From the NCBI RefSeq assembly GCF_020882245.1, contig NC_083597.1, forward strand, positions 50,322,152-50,386,151: DNA of 64,000 bases. The letters run 5' to 3'. Each line of letters starts with the position of its first letter. Position 1 is the first letter of the stretch. The translations under genes were made by a program, and so were the position numbers. This stretch comes from Rhopalosiphum padi. Its lineage: Eukaryota; Arthropoda; Insecta; Hemiptera; Aphididae. Under the pieces are notes generated by a model. That model saw only the letters and a list, made by a program, of their open reading frames with translations, was not told where the DNA came from and made no database searches. Positions 53,290 to 64,000 of this stretch are shown here, in pieces.

Positions 53290-54900
53290 ATATAAAATAT
53301 AATGTATAGAACGATACACGCGCGTGCATCATTCGTTTTGGATCATTTATTAGTTTATTACAACTCAGACGCTCAATAATATTTCGGTCTTTAGAGTAAA
53401 TAATATCAATACTACGTAGTCGTTCATTCGATTCGTGACGATTTCGTTTTGAAGATAATTTTCCCGGTGAAAATCGCCGCGGACGTCATACCAAACGTGG
53501 ACCGCGGGGGAGGCGCACACTCCGCGTATACCTTTTCCAATGTGTCCGATCCATGTAGCCGGGTCGTATATCACGGAAGTCCGTCAAGTCGTTTTTCTAT
53601 TATTCGCTATTTGGATATAGGCTCTCGCACACATAATAATATTATGTAACATGACGTTATTATAACAACACTACCCGTTTTGTCAAACGAATCCGAGACA
53701 TAAATCCTCTATAGGTACTTTATTACGGATATTATTATTATATTCTAAACGAGTACACCTATATGCTCAGCGCTGCCACCACGCGTACCTATAAATATTT
53801 CATGCACGTGCATATTACATATTATATAATTGTCTCGTCGTTCATTCGTCATCACGTCATTGATATTACAGGTAATACAATACGAAAACGAAAGATCATG
53901 ATATTAAAATACACTGAACGCAAATAATTCGTTAGAAAAATATATTTTTACGAATATTTTACTATTGAATAGGACGTTCTTCGCGCCACGTGCCGTCTAT
54001 TTGACGACCATCAGTGAATTGAATTGCGATATGCGAAAAAAAAAGAAACTTTGTAATATTATAATATTATCTTGGCGCAATGTGAAGCAATTAATATGTT
54101 TTATTACGTTTTCATTATTTCTGCGACCGTCTTGTTCGGTATATGTTGTTCGTGGATAATTCCTGAGCTGGAAAAGAAAAAAAAAACAGTGTGTGACGTT
54201 GACGACTTATCTCGTGCTCGCTTCCACAGCCGCCTTTGCGCTTGTGCGCGCGAATGTTAATGGCGCGAGATGAGCTTTTCCCCTCATATCTTGACACTGC
54301 GCGTGGCACATCATCCATTCATTTGCCCGTGGCGGCGCCGTATAATATTATTCGTGCATTATTAAATATTAAAAATGTCACTTTGAAATGATTAATTCAC
54401 CTCCGTTGTAAACACGAGTGTGTCCCCGAAGTGTCATTTCTGATTTGCAAGGGATGTGGTGGTGCCGCCGGTGGTGAAGGTGGCTGCGGCGGTAACCGTG
54501 GCGGTGGCGGTTGAGTGGGGGTACTGGGGGGGAATCGCCGTTACGATATCCGGAAAAAAGGAATTCGCCCGTTCATACCTCTTAAATTATATAAGCCGAC
54601 GTGTTTACCACGTCAATATTCAACTGCGTAGGTAATTGGTTTCCAGAAGCGATCGGCGCGAGTGAAGGGGAAAGACGATAAAGAACAAAAAAAACTATAT
54701 ATACCGGTACGTTGGTAGTTTTTTTCTTATTCAATCGTATCATCTGTCCACATCGAGAGATACCGTCGTGTACCATAAATTAATTTCGTGCTTGTTTAAT
54801 CGATTTCGTTCTTTAGGTTCACTTTATCTGTCCGAGCGAGTATTTTCTAAATTTCTATTTTTTTTCTTCACAATCCTGTTGATCGTTTGAGACTATAAAA
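53290..54900. promoter_or_regulatory. Largest GC/CpG-rich island, possible promoter or 5' exon region
   Basis: Two GC-rich cores: 53440-53640 (GAAAATCGCCGCGGACG, GTGGACCGCGGGGGAGGCGC) and 54190-54560 (CTTTGCGCTTGTGCGCGCG, GTGGCGGCGCCG, then a Gly-codon-like G-rich tract). A TATA-like ATTATATAAG lies at 54587. Six overlapping frames of 62-69 codons on both strands have no family resemblance. The island lies about 5 kb before the Dop2R exon on the coding strand, so an internal promoter or enhancer is conceivable. No splice-bounded coding exon was recognised. Confidence 0.3.
54450..54535 (+). repeat. G-rich GGT/GGC tract
   Basis: GATGTGGTGGTGCCGCCGG, then GGTGGCTGCGGCGGTAACCG, ending TGGGGGTACTGGGGGGG. 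The + strand carries at least ten GG-or-longer runs. In one frame it would encode a short Gly-rich peptide ending at TGA. Confidence 0.75.
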
Positions 54901-57285
54901 TATAATTAGTATACTCGTTTAAAATATTAAATTCTTAAACGTATACTGACAGTTGATGAAAATTAATTTTTCTTGAACGTGTGGTCGTGTGGAAACGTTT
55001 ATGTTTGTCATTATGTTATAGTTACTAACTCTAATAATGTTCTTATATAATAATTATTCATTATATACTGACTCTATTTTTCATTATTTTACTGTTATTC
55101 AATCAAATTATACTGACAATGGGTCACCAAACCTTATGTTTATTTAAAACTTTACTAAAGTAACTTTTTGGATAATATGCTACATATAACGATATAGGTG
55201 TTAAGTATAAAATTAAAATAATTATGTAAAAATGTAGATAGAGATCTCAGATACATAAATTCTAGAACTATTTTTTTGATATATTTACTTTTTTAATGAT
55301 GGGTATGAGCATAAGGATTTTCACATCTCTCGTTTATATGTGTTTTTAATTTTTAAGTAGTATGCGTCATCTGAATTAAGGAGAAAATTGTAAAAAAAAA
55401 TTGCTAGTTTATGAATGAAATCATTGATAGTAAGATTTTTAAGTCTAAGTTGAAAGCATTATTTCATCTATGTCACGGTGTATTTAAAAATTAAGTTTAA
55501 AAGTTTGAACTGAAAAATATGTATTTTTTAAGTACTTTTTAAACAGTTTCTACAAACAAGAGATTAAGAAAGCTTATAATAGTAATGAGTGAAAAACTTG
55601 TTCTATCTGCTTTAAAATATTAAGTAGTTTATTAATATTATTTGTCTATAGTATTCGAATATCTCTTATAAAAAATTGTATGTAAGAATAAATTCTGATA
55701 AGTTATCGATACAATTATATTCACACAAAATTAATATATCAAAATATAAGTAATTTATATAAGTATAAAATAAAAATCTGAGTTGGTAAATTAATATCAG
55801 AAAGTTAAAAGTAAATAAAATAAAGTTATTTAAAATTTTTTTTAATAAAATACTTATTATGTATCATATTGATGGTTGTTATAAGTTTTATATTTTGTAT
55901 TGCACGATAGCATCAGAGAACGTAATGAAATAAAAAGTTACAAAATATAAAGTAAAAACATTATAATAATTTATTATATTATACATAAAGCACATTTTTA
56001 ATATTAATAAATAGCATAAAAATTAGTAGTCATGAAGTATTAAATACTTTACTATTTATTGAAATACATATTTTATTAGTAAAATGAAACATTTAAATTT
56101 AGTACTTAAATATTCTAGTTGAATATAATAAATCAAATATACATCCTTATTATACATAATATTATTCACAATTTTTTTTTTATATTTTGTGTTGATAGTA
56201 AACAATGTGTTTTATAAATATTATTATTGAATTGGTTAATTTACTTGCTATTATACACCTTGTGGCTAATGTAGATTATAAAAATAATTTATATTCAAAA
56301 TATAATATGTTAGTATATATGTAGCATGTACTAAATAGGTACTTATATATTATTATATTATCATAACTATACTTATTACTTATATTGGTTAAATATAAAA
56401 TTATATTATACGATATACATTATTTATACCATATTTCAGTATATAGGTACTCATAAAATTAAACTATCAATAAATATTTAAAACTGTGTACTTTGTAATA
56501 TTCTGCTGCGCGTGTATCATATTTGTTACATATTATAGCTATATACCTATTTCGTGTATTATTTTACACAAAGAAACGTATTTTCTTTAGAAAAACTCGT
56601 TATATAAAATCAACATTTCTCAAAATGCATAAAAGCCTTTGAGTTATAAAATATAAAAAAAAATATACAAGAAATATGAGTTGATCCGAGCGATGCTTAA
56701 AAATACACCAACAGAAGCGAATAACTTTAGTTACTATAATATAATATTTGTATGCGTCAGTAAGAAGAACAAAGTGAAAAAATAGTACAATTTTGATTGA
56801 AGCATTATTTAATTGATTATTGAGAGATATTAAAAATCGAATGATACGCTCGCCAGGTGCCCCGACTGTTATTACACCACAATTTATAGTACCACAAAGA
56901 ATACATGGAAATTCCACCGATGCGCGTTTCTATAATAATAGTTCACATATTTATTTACACACGTTGAATATGCAGATAATATTATATCATACAGATATAT
57001 ACTTTGCTTGATTTTCACGTTGTCTATCAATAAATTCTCGACCGAACCGAATTTATCATTATTATTCTTCGCGCCATAACCTAACAGATTACTCAAAGTT
57101 ATCGGCATAGACCTTATTTTAAAATTTTTCGGCAGTGATAAACAAACAAAAAAAAAATTACACAATATTATGGGTTGTCTCACAAGATACAGTAAGTTAA
57201 TGCCCAATAAACGTTGAACACGATTTTCGGAAATGCTTATTTACGATATTCGTGATTGTTCGAAGTCTCGTGTATAACATTTAAT
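54901..57285. other. AT-rich non-coding DNA
   Basis: Overlapping frames at 56600-57207 on both strands (63-107 codons) contain partly protein-like stretches (minus strand LPKNFKIRSMPITLSNLLGY) but overlap one another and match no family. Treated as unsupported. Confidence 0.4.
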
Positions 57286-57289
57286 TTTA

Positions 57290-57960
57290 TTTATTATTCA
57301 TGCAATGGGCGCGGGGGATTTGGCTCTTGTATAAACCACTGTGAACGGCTACAAAGCCTGCTGCTTCGGTCTGATGTCACGCTGTCGATGTCGTTTCGCA
57401 ACGGTCGGTAAACTGTAAATTTTCAACTATATAGTTGACGTCGTTGCGTCGCCACTATTAATCACGGCGGGACGTATACGAGATCGCATACAATATAATA
57501 TACCATCGTATTTATACTTCGCGTACAATATATCAATGCGATCCGGTCAAACAACAGATACTCGTAAATATTTGGTTGAACGCGTATTAGACTTTTTTTT
57601 TCAATATTATTTTTATCTACGTTGGCTTAAATGTAGACGTTTCGTAGATGTTTTGTTATGTTTAGGTACACTTTAATTTTGATAAATTCACAAGAGCCAC
57701 AAGTTGTCTCGCAAACTTGGCCCTAATGTCTTTTAATCGGACTCTGAACACACCACCATCACCAATTGGCTTGCGCGCGTGTGTGTATAATACGACTTGA
57801 CGTTGTGGCATAAAACGATGACCGGCACAGTCGATCGTAAGGCTTAAGTTGTCTCATTATACAGTGATAGTCGATGCGTTATTCTAATAAATAGCCTGTT
57901 GCGGTTTCGACCTACCACTAGCCGCACCGACGTTATAACATCCGTTGTCTTACGGAAATC
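57290..57960. promoter_or_regulatory. GC-richer island
   Basis: Contains ATGGGCGCGGGGGATTTGG, GTCGATGTCGTTTCGCAACG, ATCACGGCGGGACGTATACG, and TTGCGCGCGTGTGTGTA near 57771. No open frame. Possibly intronic regulatory DNA. Confidence 0.25.
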
Positions 57961-59040
57961 GTACCATGTAATTTTATACAAATATGTACAATATTAATGT
58001 TATGCTTAAAATACAACACACATATATATATATATATATATCAAACTGCACTACCACAGCTTTGAACGGATTAAATATATACCCTAGTTAGGTGTATTTA
58101 TGTCTGATAAACTTAAACTTTACTTTGAAATCATTTCAACGACCATATTATAAGGTTTATTTATAAGATAGGATCAGAAAAATTATTGTAGATTACCGAC
58201 TATTTGACTTTCTTATAATTTTGTTACTATAAGACCATTTACAATTTTGGTTTCATCATAAGCAAATAAATTCCATTTCACGTTGATATTTAAAAAAAGG
58301 TTTATAATACATATTCGAATTAAAGTTGCAATGTCCAATTATTTATTTTGACATATTTTTAATGTAATTTTAACGTCAAAATGAATTTATAATATTTAGG
58401 CCCTAGTCAAACATAATTAAAAAAATAATAATATTTTTTGATGCATTCACTATGTGAGTGAGCTGCAAAAGGTTCATAATAATAAAAAAAATATATAAAT
58501 TATAATTTGTTATTTTTAATACATATTAAAAATTATAATAATTAAATTAGATTATATTTTAAAACTTAATACTTATTTATTCAATTTGTATAAGTACCCA
58601 TCAAAAAAAAGAAAAATTATTAAAGTTCATAATATGATATAATAAAAGCATAGAACTCTTACAGTAAAGTTGAATCACATGGAACTCACTCCTCACACGC
58701 TATCCCGTCCTACTAATCTAGCTAAAATTTGTTTATTATAGGTACTTGAATCAGAAAGTAAATTTAAAAATAAAATCTTAGTACATATGGAAGTAATGTA
58801 ACATTTAATAAAATCACTGAAGTAAATGGAAAAGCTATCGAACTATATATAAAAAAAAAAAATGATTGATTTTGAGAAGTTTACGAATGACTTTTTCAAG
58901 GTCTGGACCATTTATATTGTGATAAAATTGATGTTTTCTCTCACAGTTCCACATCGGCTCTTTCATAATATCGAAAATATCACAAAATATTTTATATTTA
59001 AGTATATAGCACTATCAAACCCACGCGTAGGTCACCGCAA
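57961..59040. other. AT-rich intronic DNA
   Basis: (TA)n run at 58022-58041. A 64-codon + frame at 58862-59056 shows no similarity. Confidence 0.45.
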
Positions 59041-59584
59041 AGGCGCAAAATCATAATTGAAAACACATCGTACACAATATATTATGGTATACATTTTTTG
59101 GTACAATAAAGTACACAAAATCGACCTCGTTTCCGTCGAAATAACAGCGATGGATGCACCACGTCGTCCGTACGAACTAAACAAAATAAAACACAAGTTA
59201 ATACCAAGCACGCGCGCGTCAAATAATTATTACGCTTATTACCTTACCTACGTTCGATTGTTGTCGGTTCCGCTGATAGCTGCATTATGACATAATAAAT
59301 AAATATAATAATCATGTCACCGTGCACGTAAACTGCAATAATATTATCATCATCGCGTAGTATGTTATTCCCGTATTGATATTATTATATTATTATAATA
59401 GTTTTATGTCCACCGCCATCGCCGCCGTCGCTCGCACACCGGAACAAAACGCCATTCGGACCGGATGTGCGTACCACACAGCGGTTATATAATAATAATA
59501 ATAATATTATTATAATACTGCGCGATGTGTTGCGAGAGCGGCGGCGGAAGGACCGATAATAATAATATTATAATTTATCGTTTA
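59041..59584 (+). other. Intron immediately upstream of the Dop2R exon, GC-richer
   Basis: CG-bearing DNA (ATGCACCACGTCGTCCGTACG, CGCCATCGCCGCCGTCGCTCG, GCGAGAGCGGCGGCGGAAGG) with AAT/ATT repeats at 59489-59515. The 77-codon frame at 59057-59290 has no receptor similarity. A 128-codon frame starting at 59525 runs through the exon in the wrong phase and is not a gene. Confidence 0.5.
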
Positions 59585-59632
59585 ATGTGTGTGTGTGTGT
59601 GTGTGTGTGCGTATGTGTGCGTGTGTTCGCAG
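59585..59632 (+). promoter_or_regulatory. Splice acceptor of the Dop2R exon with a GT (UG) repeat in place of a pyrimidine tract
   Basis: Between a possible branch site (GTTTAAT near 59580) and the CAG at 59630-59632 the intron is almost pure GT dinucleotide, interrupted by CGTA, GCG and TTCG. No AG occurs in this stretch, so the exon-start AG is the first one available. Long UG runs beside an acceptor are known targets of UG-binding splicing proteins (TDP-43, CELF/Bruno), as at human CFTR exon 9. Applying that here is inference. Confidence 0.7.
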
Positions 59633-59885
59633 GTACATTGCGGTCACGCAGCCAATAAAATACGCGAAGCACAAAAACAATCGGCGAGTGTGGCTGACAA
59701 TCGTGCTGGTGTGGGCCATCAGCGCGGCAATTGGCAGTCCCATTGTGCTGGGGCTGAACAACACGCCGGACCGGGAGCCGGACCTCTGTGTTTTTTACAA
59801 CTCGAATTTTGTCATTTACTCGTCCCTCTCCTCGTTCTACATACCGTGCATCATAATGGTATTTCTCTATTGGAACATATTCAAG
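59633..59885 (+). CDS. Dop2R: D2-like dopamine receptor, internal coding exon (partial gene)
   Basis: Internal exon of a class A GPCR, the insect D2-like dopamine receptor, a plasma-membrane receptor that in this family couples to Gi/o and lowers cAMP. The first base completes the Arg codon of the DRY motif; 84 full codons follow. Numbering from the Tyr after it: residues 1-18 are intracellular loop 2 (YIAVTQPIKYAKHKNNRR), about 20-41 are TM4 with the conserved Trp27 and Pro36, 42-58 are extracellular loop 2 with a glycosylation sequon (Asn42-Asn-Thr) and the disulfide Cys52, and 59-83 are TM5 with the catechol-contacting serines 63, 64 and 67 and Pro71. The match to fly Dop2R, recalled from memory, is near identical. 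Boundaries: acceptor TTCGCAG ending at 59632 and donor AAG|GTAAGT at 59886. The exon is 253 nt, so skipping it would shift the frame. It is GC-rich unlike its flanks. Exons for TM1-3 and TM6-7 were not found in the window. Confidence 0.96.
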
Positions 59886-59891
59886 GTAAGT
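59886..59891 (+). promoter_or_regulatory. Splice donor of the Dop2R exon
   Basis: GTAAGT directly after the Lys codon AAG (exon end ...TTC AAG). It is a perfect consensus donor in phase 0, at the end of TM5 where the next exon should begin intracellular loop 3. Confidence 0.85.
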
Positions 59892-60254
59892 CCGATCATA
59901 TATATATATAATACGTCTATATTATATTATATTATATTGTATATATTATTACAATAAATGAGTATAAGTATCGGTGTATTGTGCAAGTGTACACGTACAA
60001 TATAATATGATTTGCCCCGTCACACGGGTGTCTAGATTGTTTCGCATTTCGGCGGCACCCGGTGAATTAATAGCGTAGTTACTCGATCGCCATCTGTAGT
60101 GTGTAAAACTGTATACGTATAATATGATATGTATATGTATATCATATTATAATAATATATAGAAATATTTGCCGTGTTATTGTAATTTTCAACAATAATA
60201 TAACAGACAGGTACGAGGGTATCCTGGGACCGAGGCTGCGGGCGATTCAGATTT
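59886..60254 (+). other. Intron downstream of the Dop2R exon, first part
   Basis: AT-rich intron with short TATA repeats and a mildly GC-richer patch at 60015-60060 and 60200-60250. No coding similarity to the loop 3 region of Dop2R was seen here. Confidence 0.6.
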
Positions 60255-60697
60255 ACAGGGTGGTTCATCGACTCGTAATCATTATCCACCATTATTTACA
60301 ACTCATATTTTATTATTATGCGTTTATTCAAATTCTGATTATTGGAATTTTTCTGTAGGTATCCAAATTTAAAAGTTTGAACGAGTAGTTTCTGAATCGA
60401 TACCTAACTATAATACAACATAATTACTTCAGAAAATTTGTATATATTATAATGTTATAATAAAAATTATAAAATACTAATACATTAAAGTATTGTAAAT
60501 AATTTACCATAATAATATTCAATCTATTCACTCTTAGGTAGCCAGTTACAATTAAATGTATTTAAGCTTAATAAAAATGTATCACCACATAACATCTGGG
60601 CATTCTTAAGCACTATACAATCTGAGTATAAGATAACTATTGTCTTAAGATAAAATTAAAAATTCTAAAAATCAGGATTTTGTGTATCGCTCTGTAT
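60255..60697 (+). repeat. Dispersed repeat family B, copy 3
   Basis: Left end ACAGGGTGGTTCATCGACTC, right end TATCGCTCTGTA. The ends are short imperfect inverted repeats (ACAGGGTGG / CGCTCTGT). The interior AAAGTTTGAACGAGTAGTTT corresponds to AAAGTTTGAATGAGTAGTTT in the 39.8 kb copy. It lies in the Dop2R intron downstream of the exon. Confidence 0.45.
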
Positions 60698-61270
60698 ATT
60701 AATTTATCTCATTTAACACTATATAGTTTCCACGATTTAAAATCTTTGAAGAGCACTAACACTTTGAATTGATCATATTATTATTATAAGTGCGTTTACC
60801 TTGTCTCATATTTTTTTTTAAATCACTTTATTTTACTATAGTTTTTTAATTTACTTACAATTAGGTATATACTCGTACATAATGATTATGTATATATATA
60901 TATATCATAAAATAAAATGAGTTTATAATTGTGTTTATTGACTCAAAAAACTTAAGAAAATATTATCCACAATAAACTAAAATATGAATACAATTAGGTA
61001 TTATTTCGTTGCATGATAATCTATGTCTATAATAAATGCATGAACATTTTAGTTATGATAAATTAATTTGATCATAATAAGGTTATAATTAGGTATTGCA
61101 AATTGACTTTAAACATGTTCCTAAATGTCAGAATAATTTTAGGTATAGGACCTGAATTTAATTTTAAATAATAAATTATTCTGTTTAATATATAGCAATA
61201 TAACATAATCTAACATTTTAGACATGATGAGCTATAATGTCATACTACAATTTGAACTAAGGTAGTAAAA
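60698..61270. other. AT-rich intronic DNA
   Basis: (TA)n run at 60890-60905; nothing else. Confidence 0.5.
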
Positions 61271-61274
61271 TGGA

Positions 61275-61484
61275 CTAATAATTCATTATAAACCTAAAAT
61301 AATCGTAATGAAATGAACATTGTTTTAAGATTGACATACATTTTTGATGTTTTTGGTAGGTGTTCATGTACGGTATTGTAGACTTTGTCTCACACATATG
61401 ACAGGAAAACACACAACTGATACCGAATAACAGCGCTTTCCTATTGACAATGCCAGCCAAAGAGTGCGATGTATACAAATTCAA
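61275..61484 (-). pseudogene. Open frame with a C2H2-like Cys/His pattern
   Basis: A 69-residue frame opening at TTG. Its centre reads CVFSCHMCETKSTIPYMNTY followed by QKHQKC, a CxxC followed 14 residues later by His and then Cys, close to a C2H2/C2HC finger. There is no ATG start and no tandem fingers in the same frame. It could be a remnant of a zinc-finger protein, perhaps transposon-borne, or chance. It sits opposite to Dop2R in its intron. Confidence 0.25.
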
Positions 61485-61814
61485 TAATTATTTGGTATAA
61501 TTATTGTGTTGATTTCGCTAAAAATAATCAAATAAACTTTTATACGTGTGTATTTACATATTATTATAATAACATTTTGAATCACTTGTGCAATATTATA
61601 TCGTAAATTAAAATATAAAACGTATCTAGTAGTGAAAAACAATTTCTGTTACATAGGTTTCACCCAACAAATTAACCATAGTTGGCACCTTGCAATCGTA
61701 GTTTTTGTCAATGCTAAGTGACAACATAGGCCTATTATATACGGTGACTTAGGTAAGGAACACGACACGATTGCGTGCTATAGTTAATAAAACCCACAAA
61801 CAACAACATATAGT

Positions 61815-61895
61815 TCACCGATAGGCTGAACAGTTGCCATGAATCGTATTCACCGAATGACAGATGCTTTCGAGACAATTACACTGAGGACAGTA
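61815..61895 (-). pseudogene. Short Cys-rich frame
   Basis: 26 codons to TGA, YCPQCNCLESICHSVNTIHG then NCSAYR: CxxC and a later His. Upstream it is closed by TAA. It is interesting only together with the frame at 61275-61484, which lies further along the same strand. Confidence 0.15.
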
Positions 61896-62606
61896 ATCTG
61901 CTTACAAAAAAAATATATATATAACATATTATATTGTTTTATTGTGGCATATTAAGGTAGACATAGGAACAAAATCGATTTATTGGAATAGAAGTTATTC
62001 ACAAATGAAGACCGAAAACTCTAATTATATACTAACACACTGGTTTTCAGCTGTTAAAAAATGGCATAAATAAATAATACCTAATGGTAGTACCCAAACA
62101 ATAAATATATTTTTTTAATATAAATGAACAATATAATATAAACCATAGATAGTAGGAAAATTATGTACTTAGTCTTCAGATATAGTTTCAATTTTATATA
62201 TTTCTCTCGTTAAGAGTTTAAAATAATTTGGTTAAATATATAATATAAAACATATTTAACATAAATATTATTATTAACTGACTAGCCAAATATACGATAA
62301 AATCGTTTAAAGTCGGTAAAATGTTTTAAATCTAGGTCATAAAAAACTAACAAAAATATATTGAATATAGATAATGCACATTTAATGTCATGGGGAAAGT
62401 GGAATATTAGTTGACTTTGTTAGGTTAATATAAAATCTTATCTTATTCTCCCAAATGTTACTAAAAAACTATACTCAATTGGCGTTTCTAAGGAATCGAC
62501 GCGGGTGACATAGTATTATTTGGCGTCGCATAGTTTACCTCAGAGTGATCGTTTTGTATATTTTTCTATCGTGCCTATAACTTTAACTGATCGTGTATAT
62601 TGTATA

Positions 62607-62884
62607 TTATATCGGGTACAGCCGAAGTAAATATTTTATGCAGTCACAATCACGGTCAACGCGTCTACGTCGGTACAGAGAATTAGAACGCTGCAAACGA
62701 TCAAGTGCCGAGTCGAAGACATGAGAAATTTGATGCCCGCTAAACCAGATATCAATACCCCATTCAAAAACCGCCACTTTAAATCGTAAATAATGTTCAC
62801 CGTCCTCGAGAGCATTGCGCCGACCGTAACGAAAAAGACGTGTATAATTGAAAATTCGGAGCAATCTATACAACTACTATTCCG
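62607..62884 (-). other. Two overlapping stop-free minus frames in a GC-richer block
   Basis: Frame 1 (62607-62873, 88 codons) contains RLFRYGRRNALEDGEHYLRF and WGIDIWFSGHQISHVFDSAL. Frame 2 (62636-62884, 82 codons) has an ATG at 62815 giving a 59-residue ORF, MLSRTVNIIYDLKWRFLNGV..., rich in hydrophobic stretches. Only one could be real. Neither is recognised. The block (62480-63000) is CG-containing, unlike its flanks. Confidence 0.2.
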
Positions 62885-62889
62885 TCATC

Positions 62890-64000
62890 GCGCGTAGCGT
62901 CGCACTGACCACCATCGCGATCGTCACCGAAGACGCTGAAAACGTAAATGATATAAAATCGTGCAGCGTTTGATATCGGTACCTACACAATTACTCGACC
63001 GAAATTATTTGCAATGATAAATGTCAGAAATCTATGTTTATCGATACGTACACACATTAAATGCGAAATCGAGTGTTGAGAAGACATATTTGCCATAATA
63101 TGACACGTACATACTCAGATCTTGATACGAGTTCGGAACATTACTACTGCGTATTGAATTTCTATTCTTGAAAATCTTGAACGTGATAATGTGGCGTCAT
63201 TGGTTAGGGTAGACCAATAACCTAATTTTCGAGGTCACCCTCCTGAATAATTCTCGAATACGCCGTCGCCGATTGAAACTGACACGGGTATACTACTGGC
63301 ATTTAATAAATTATTCGATTATACTATAATATTATAATGTTTAATTGACATTTTATTAATTAATTAATTTACGCGAACATATAATAATATGTTCGTTTGT
63401 TTTTCCCATAATAGGAAAATTTGTATGTCAATTTGTCTTTAAATATTTTTGTAGGTATAAATCAAAGTAAATAAGTTAAGTTAGTATTTATTTATAAATA
63501 TACGTACCATGAATGGATTATTTAATTTTTTTGAAGAAAGTAACCGGGTTTATGCAAAGTCAAGTTTATCGTATTGGTTATTGTATTTCCATACCTTTAT
63601 AAAAATTGAAATTACACCATAATTGATATCCCATTATATCAGGTTTTACTTAAGTGTTGTACCAACCTAAATAACGTTTTTAGCAACACTGGGATATTTT
63701 CAAAGTAATATTAAATATTGAACTAAAAACGTTAACTGCTGGTGTATGATTTATTCCACTGATTTAAACTACAGAAATCAATATTATTATAATTGTTTAA
63801 CTGCTTGTTATTTAGTTATTTTGACAGAGCATGAAGTTATAGTACGCTAACTGATGTTTATCCCAGACATTCTTAAAAGTACAAACCATCAGCTATGCTT
63901 TATTAATATTGTATATATGTTTTTATTGCTTGTGAAATAGGCTAAGTGACAGTGCATCTACTTCACATTGATTGAATGAAAAAATGTATGTTCTAAAATC
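62890..64000. other. Intron or flank, mixed composition fading to AT-rich
   Basis: GC-richer to about 63290 (GAGGTCACCCTCCTG, CGCCGTCGCCGATTG), then AT-rich to the end. No exon for Dop2R loop 3 or TM6-TM7 was recognised. Confidence 0.45.

Noticed and set aside
56600..57207. Frames of 105 and 107 codons on minus and 63 on plus
   Set aside because: Mutually overlapping, hydrophobic and AT-driven; no motif recognised.
59525..59911. 128-codon + frame over the GT repeat and exon
   Set aside because: It reads the Dop2R exon in the wrong phase; the receptor frame and splice sites explain the region.
59589..59957. Dop2R frame extended on both sides as one 122-residue protein
   Set aside because: Residues before RYIAV come from the GT repeat and those after IFK come from AT-rich intron; the splice sites at 59632 and 59886 mark the real limits.

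Overview
This window is eukaryotic, visibly AT-rich, repeat-laden and almost free of protein-coding sequence. It looks like insect DNA, most likely from an aphid or a close hemipteran. The reasons are the one coding exon I recognise with confidence (an arthropod D2-like dopamine receptor), the recurring TAGGTACCTACCTA- and AATAATATTATTAT-type words, and several transposon families that I associate with aphid genomes. The species call is inference; the exon call is not.

The gene is on the + strand. Exon 59633-59885 encodes the end of TM3 (the R-Y of DRY), intracellular loop 2, TM4, extracellular loop 2 and TM5 of Dop2R. It has a clean acceptor and a consensus GTAAGT donor. I found no exon for TM1-TM3 upstream and none for loop 3/TM6-TM7 downstream, so most of the 64 kb is best read as giant introns or 5' flank of Dop2R. 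The acceptor is unusual because a GT-dinucleotide repeat stands where the pyrimidine tract should be.

Layout: 1-9.4 kb is AT-rich DNA with a CpG/GC-richer island at 6.44-7.13 kb and a possible tiny exon at 3022-3079. 9.4-10.3 kb is a cluster of mobile elements: a pogo/Tigger-like end, a tRNA-like SINE, and a complete hAT MITE with perfect 8-bp target duplication. 12.3-13.8 kb holds several stop-free frames of uncertain meaning. 23.1 kb holds a LINE reverse-transcriptase tail. 26.6-28.2, 37.2, 39.7-40.2, 42-43.8 and 60.3 kb hold copies of two dispersed repeat families. 30.9-32.2 and 34.3-34.6 kb hold more MITEs and a hAT transposase relic. 38.7 and 46.2 kb hold LINE fragments. GC-richer islands stand out at 24.1, 33.2-33.6, 34.9, 40.2-40.5, 47.7-48.9, 53.3-54.9, 57.3-57.9, 59.0-59.6 and 62.5-63.0 kb; they may be regulatory sequence or unannotated 5' exons. 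61.3-62.9 kb has minus-strand frames, some with Cys/His spacing like a decayed zinc-finger protein.

No rRNA, tRNA gene, CRISPR array or operon is present. I see no convincing novel system. The most worthwhile leads are the UG-repeat splice acceptor, the GC islands inside the long intron, and the minus-strand frames at 61-63 kb.
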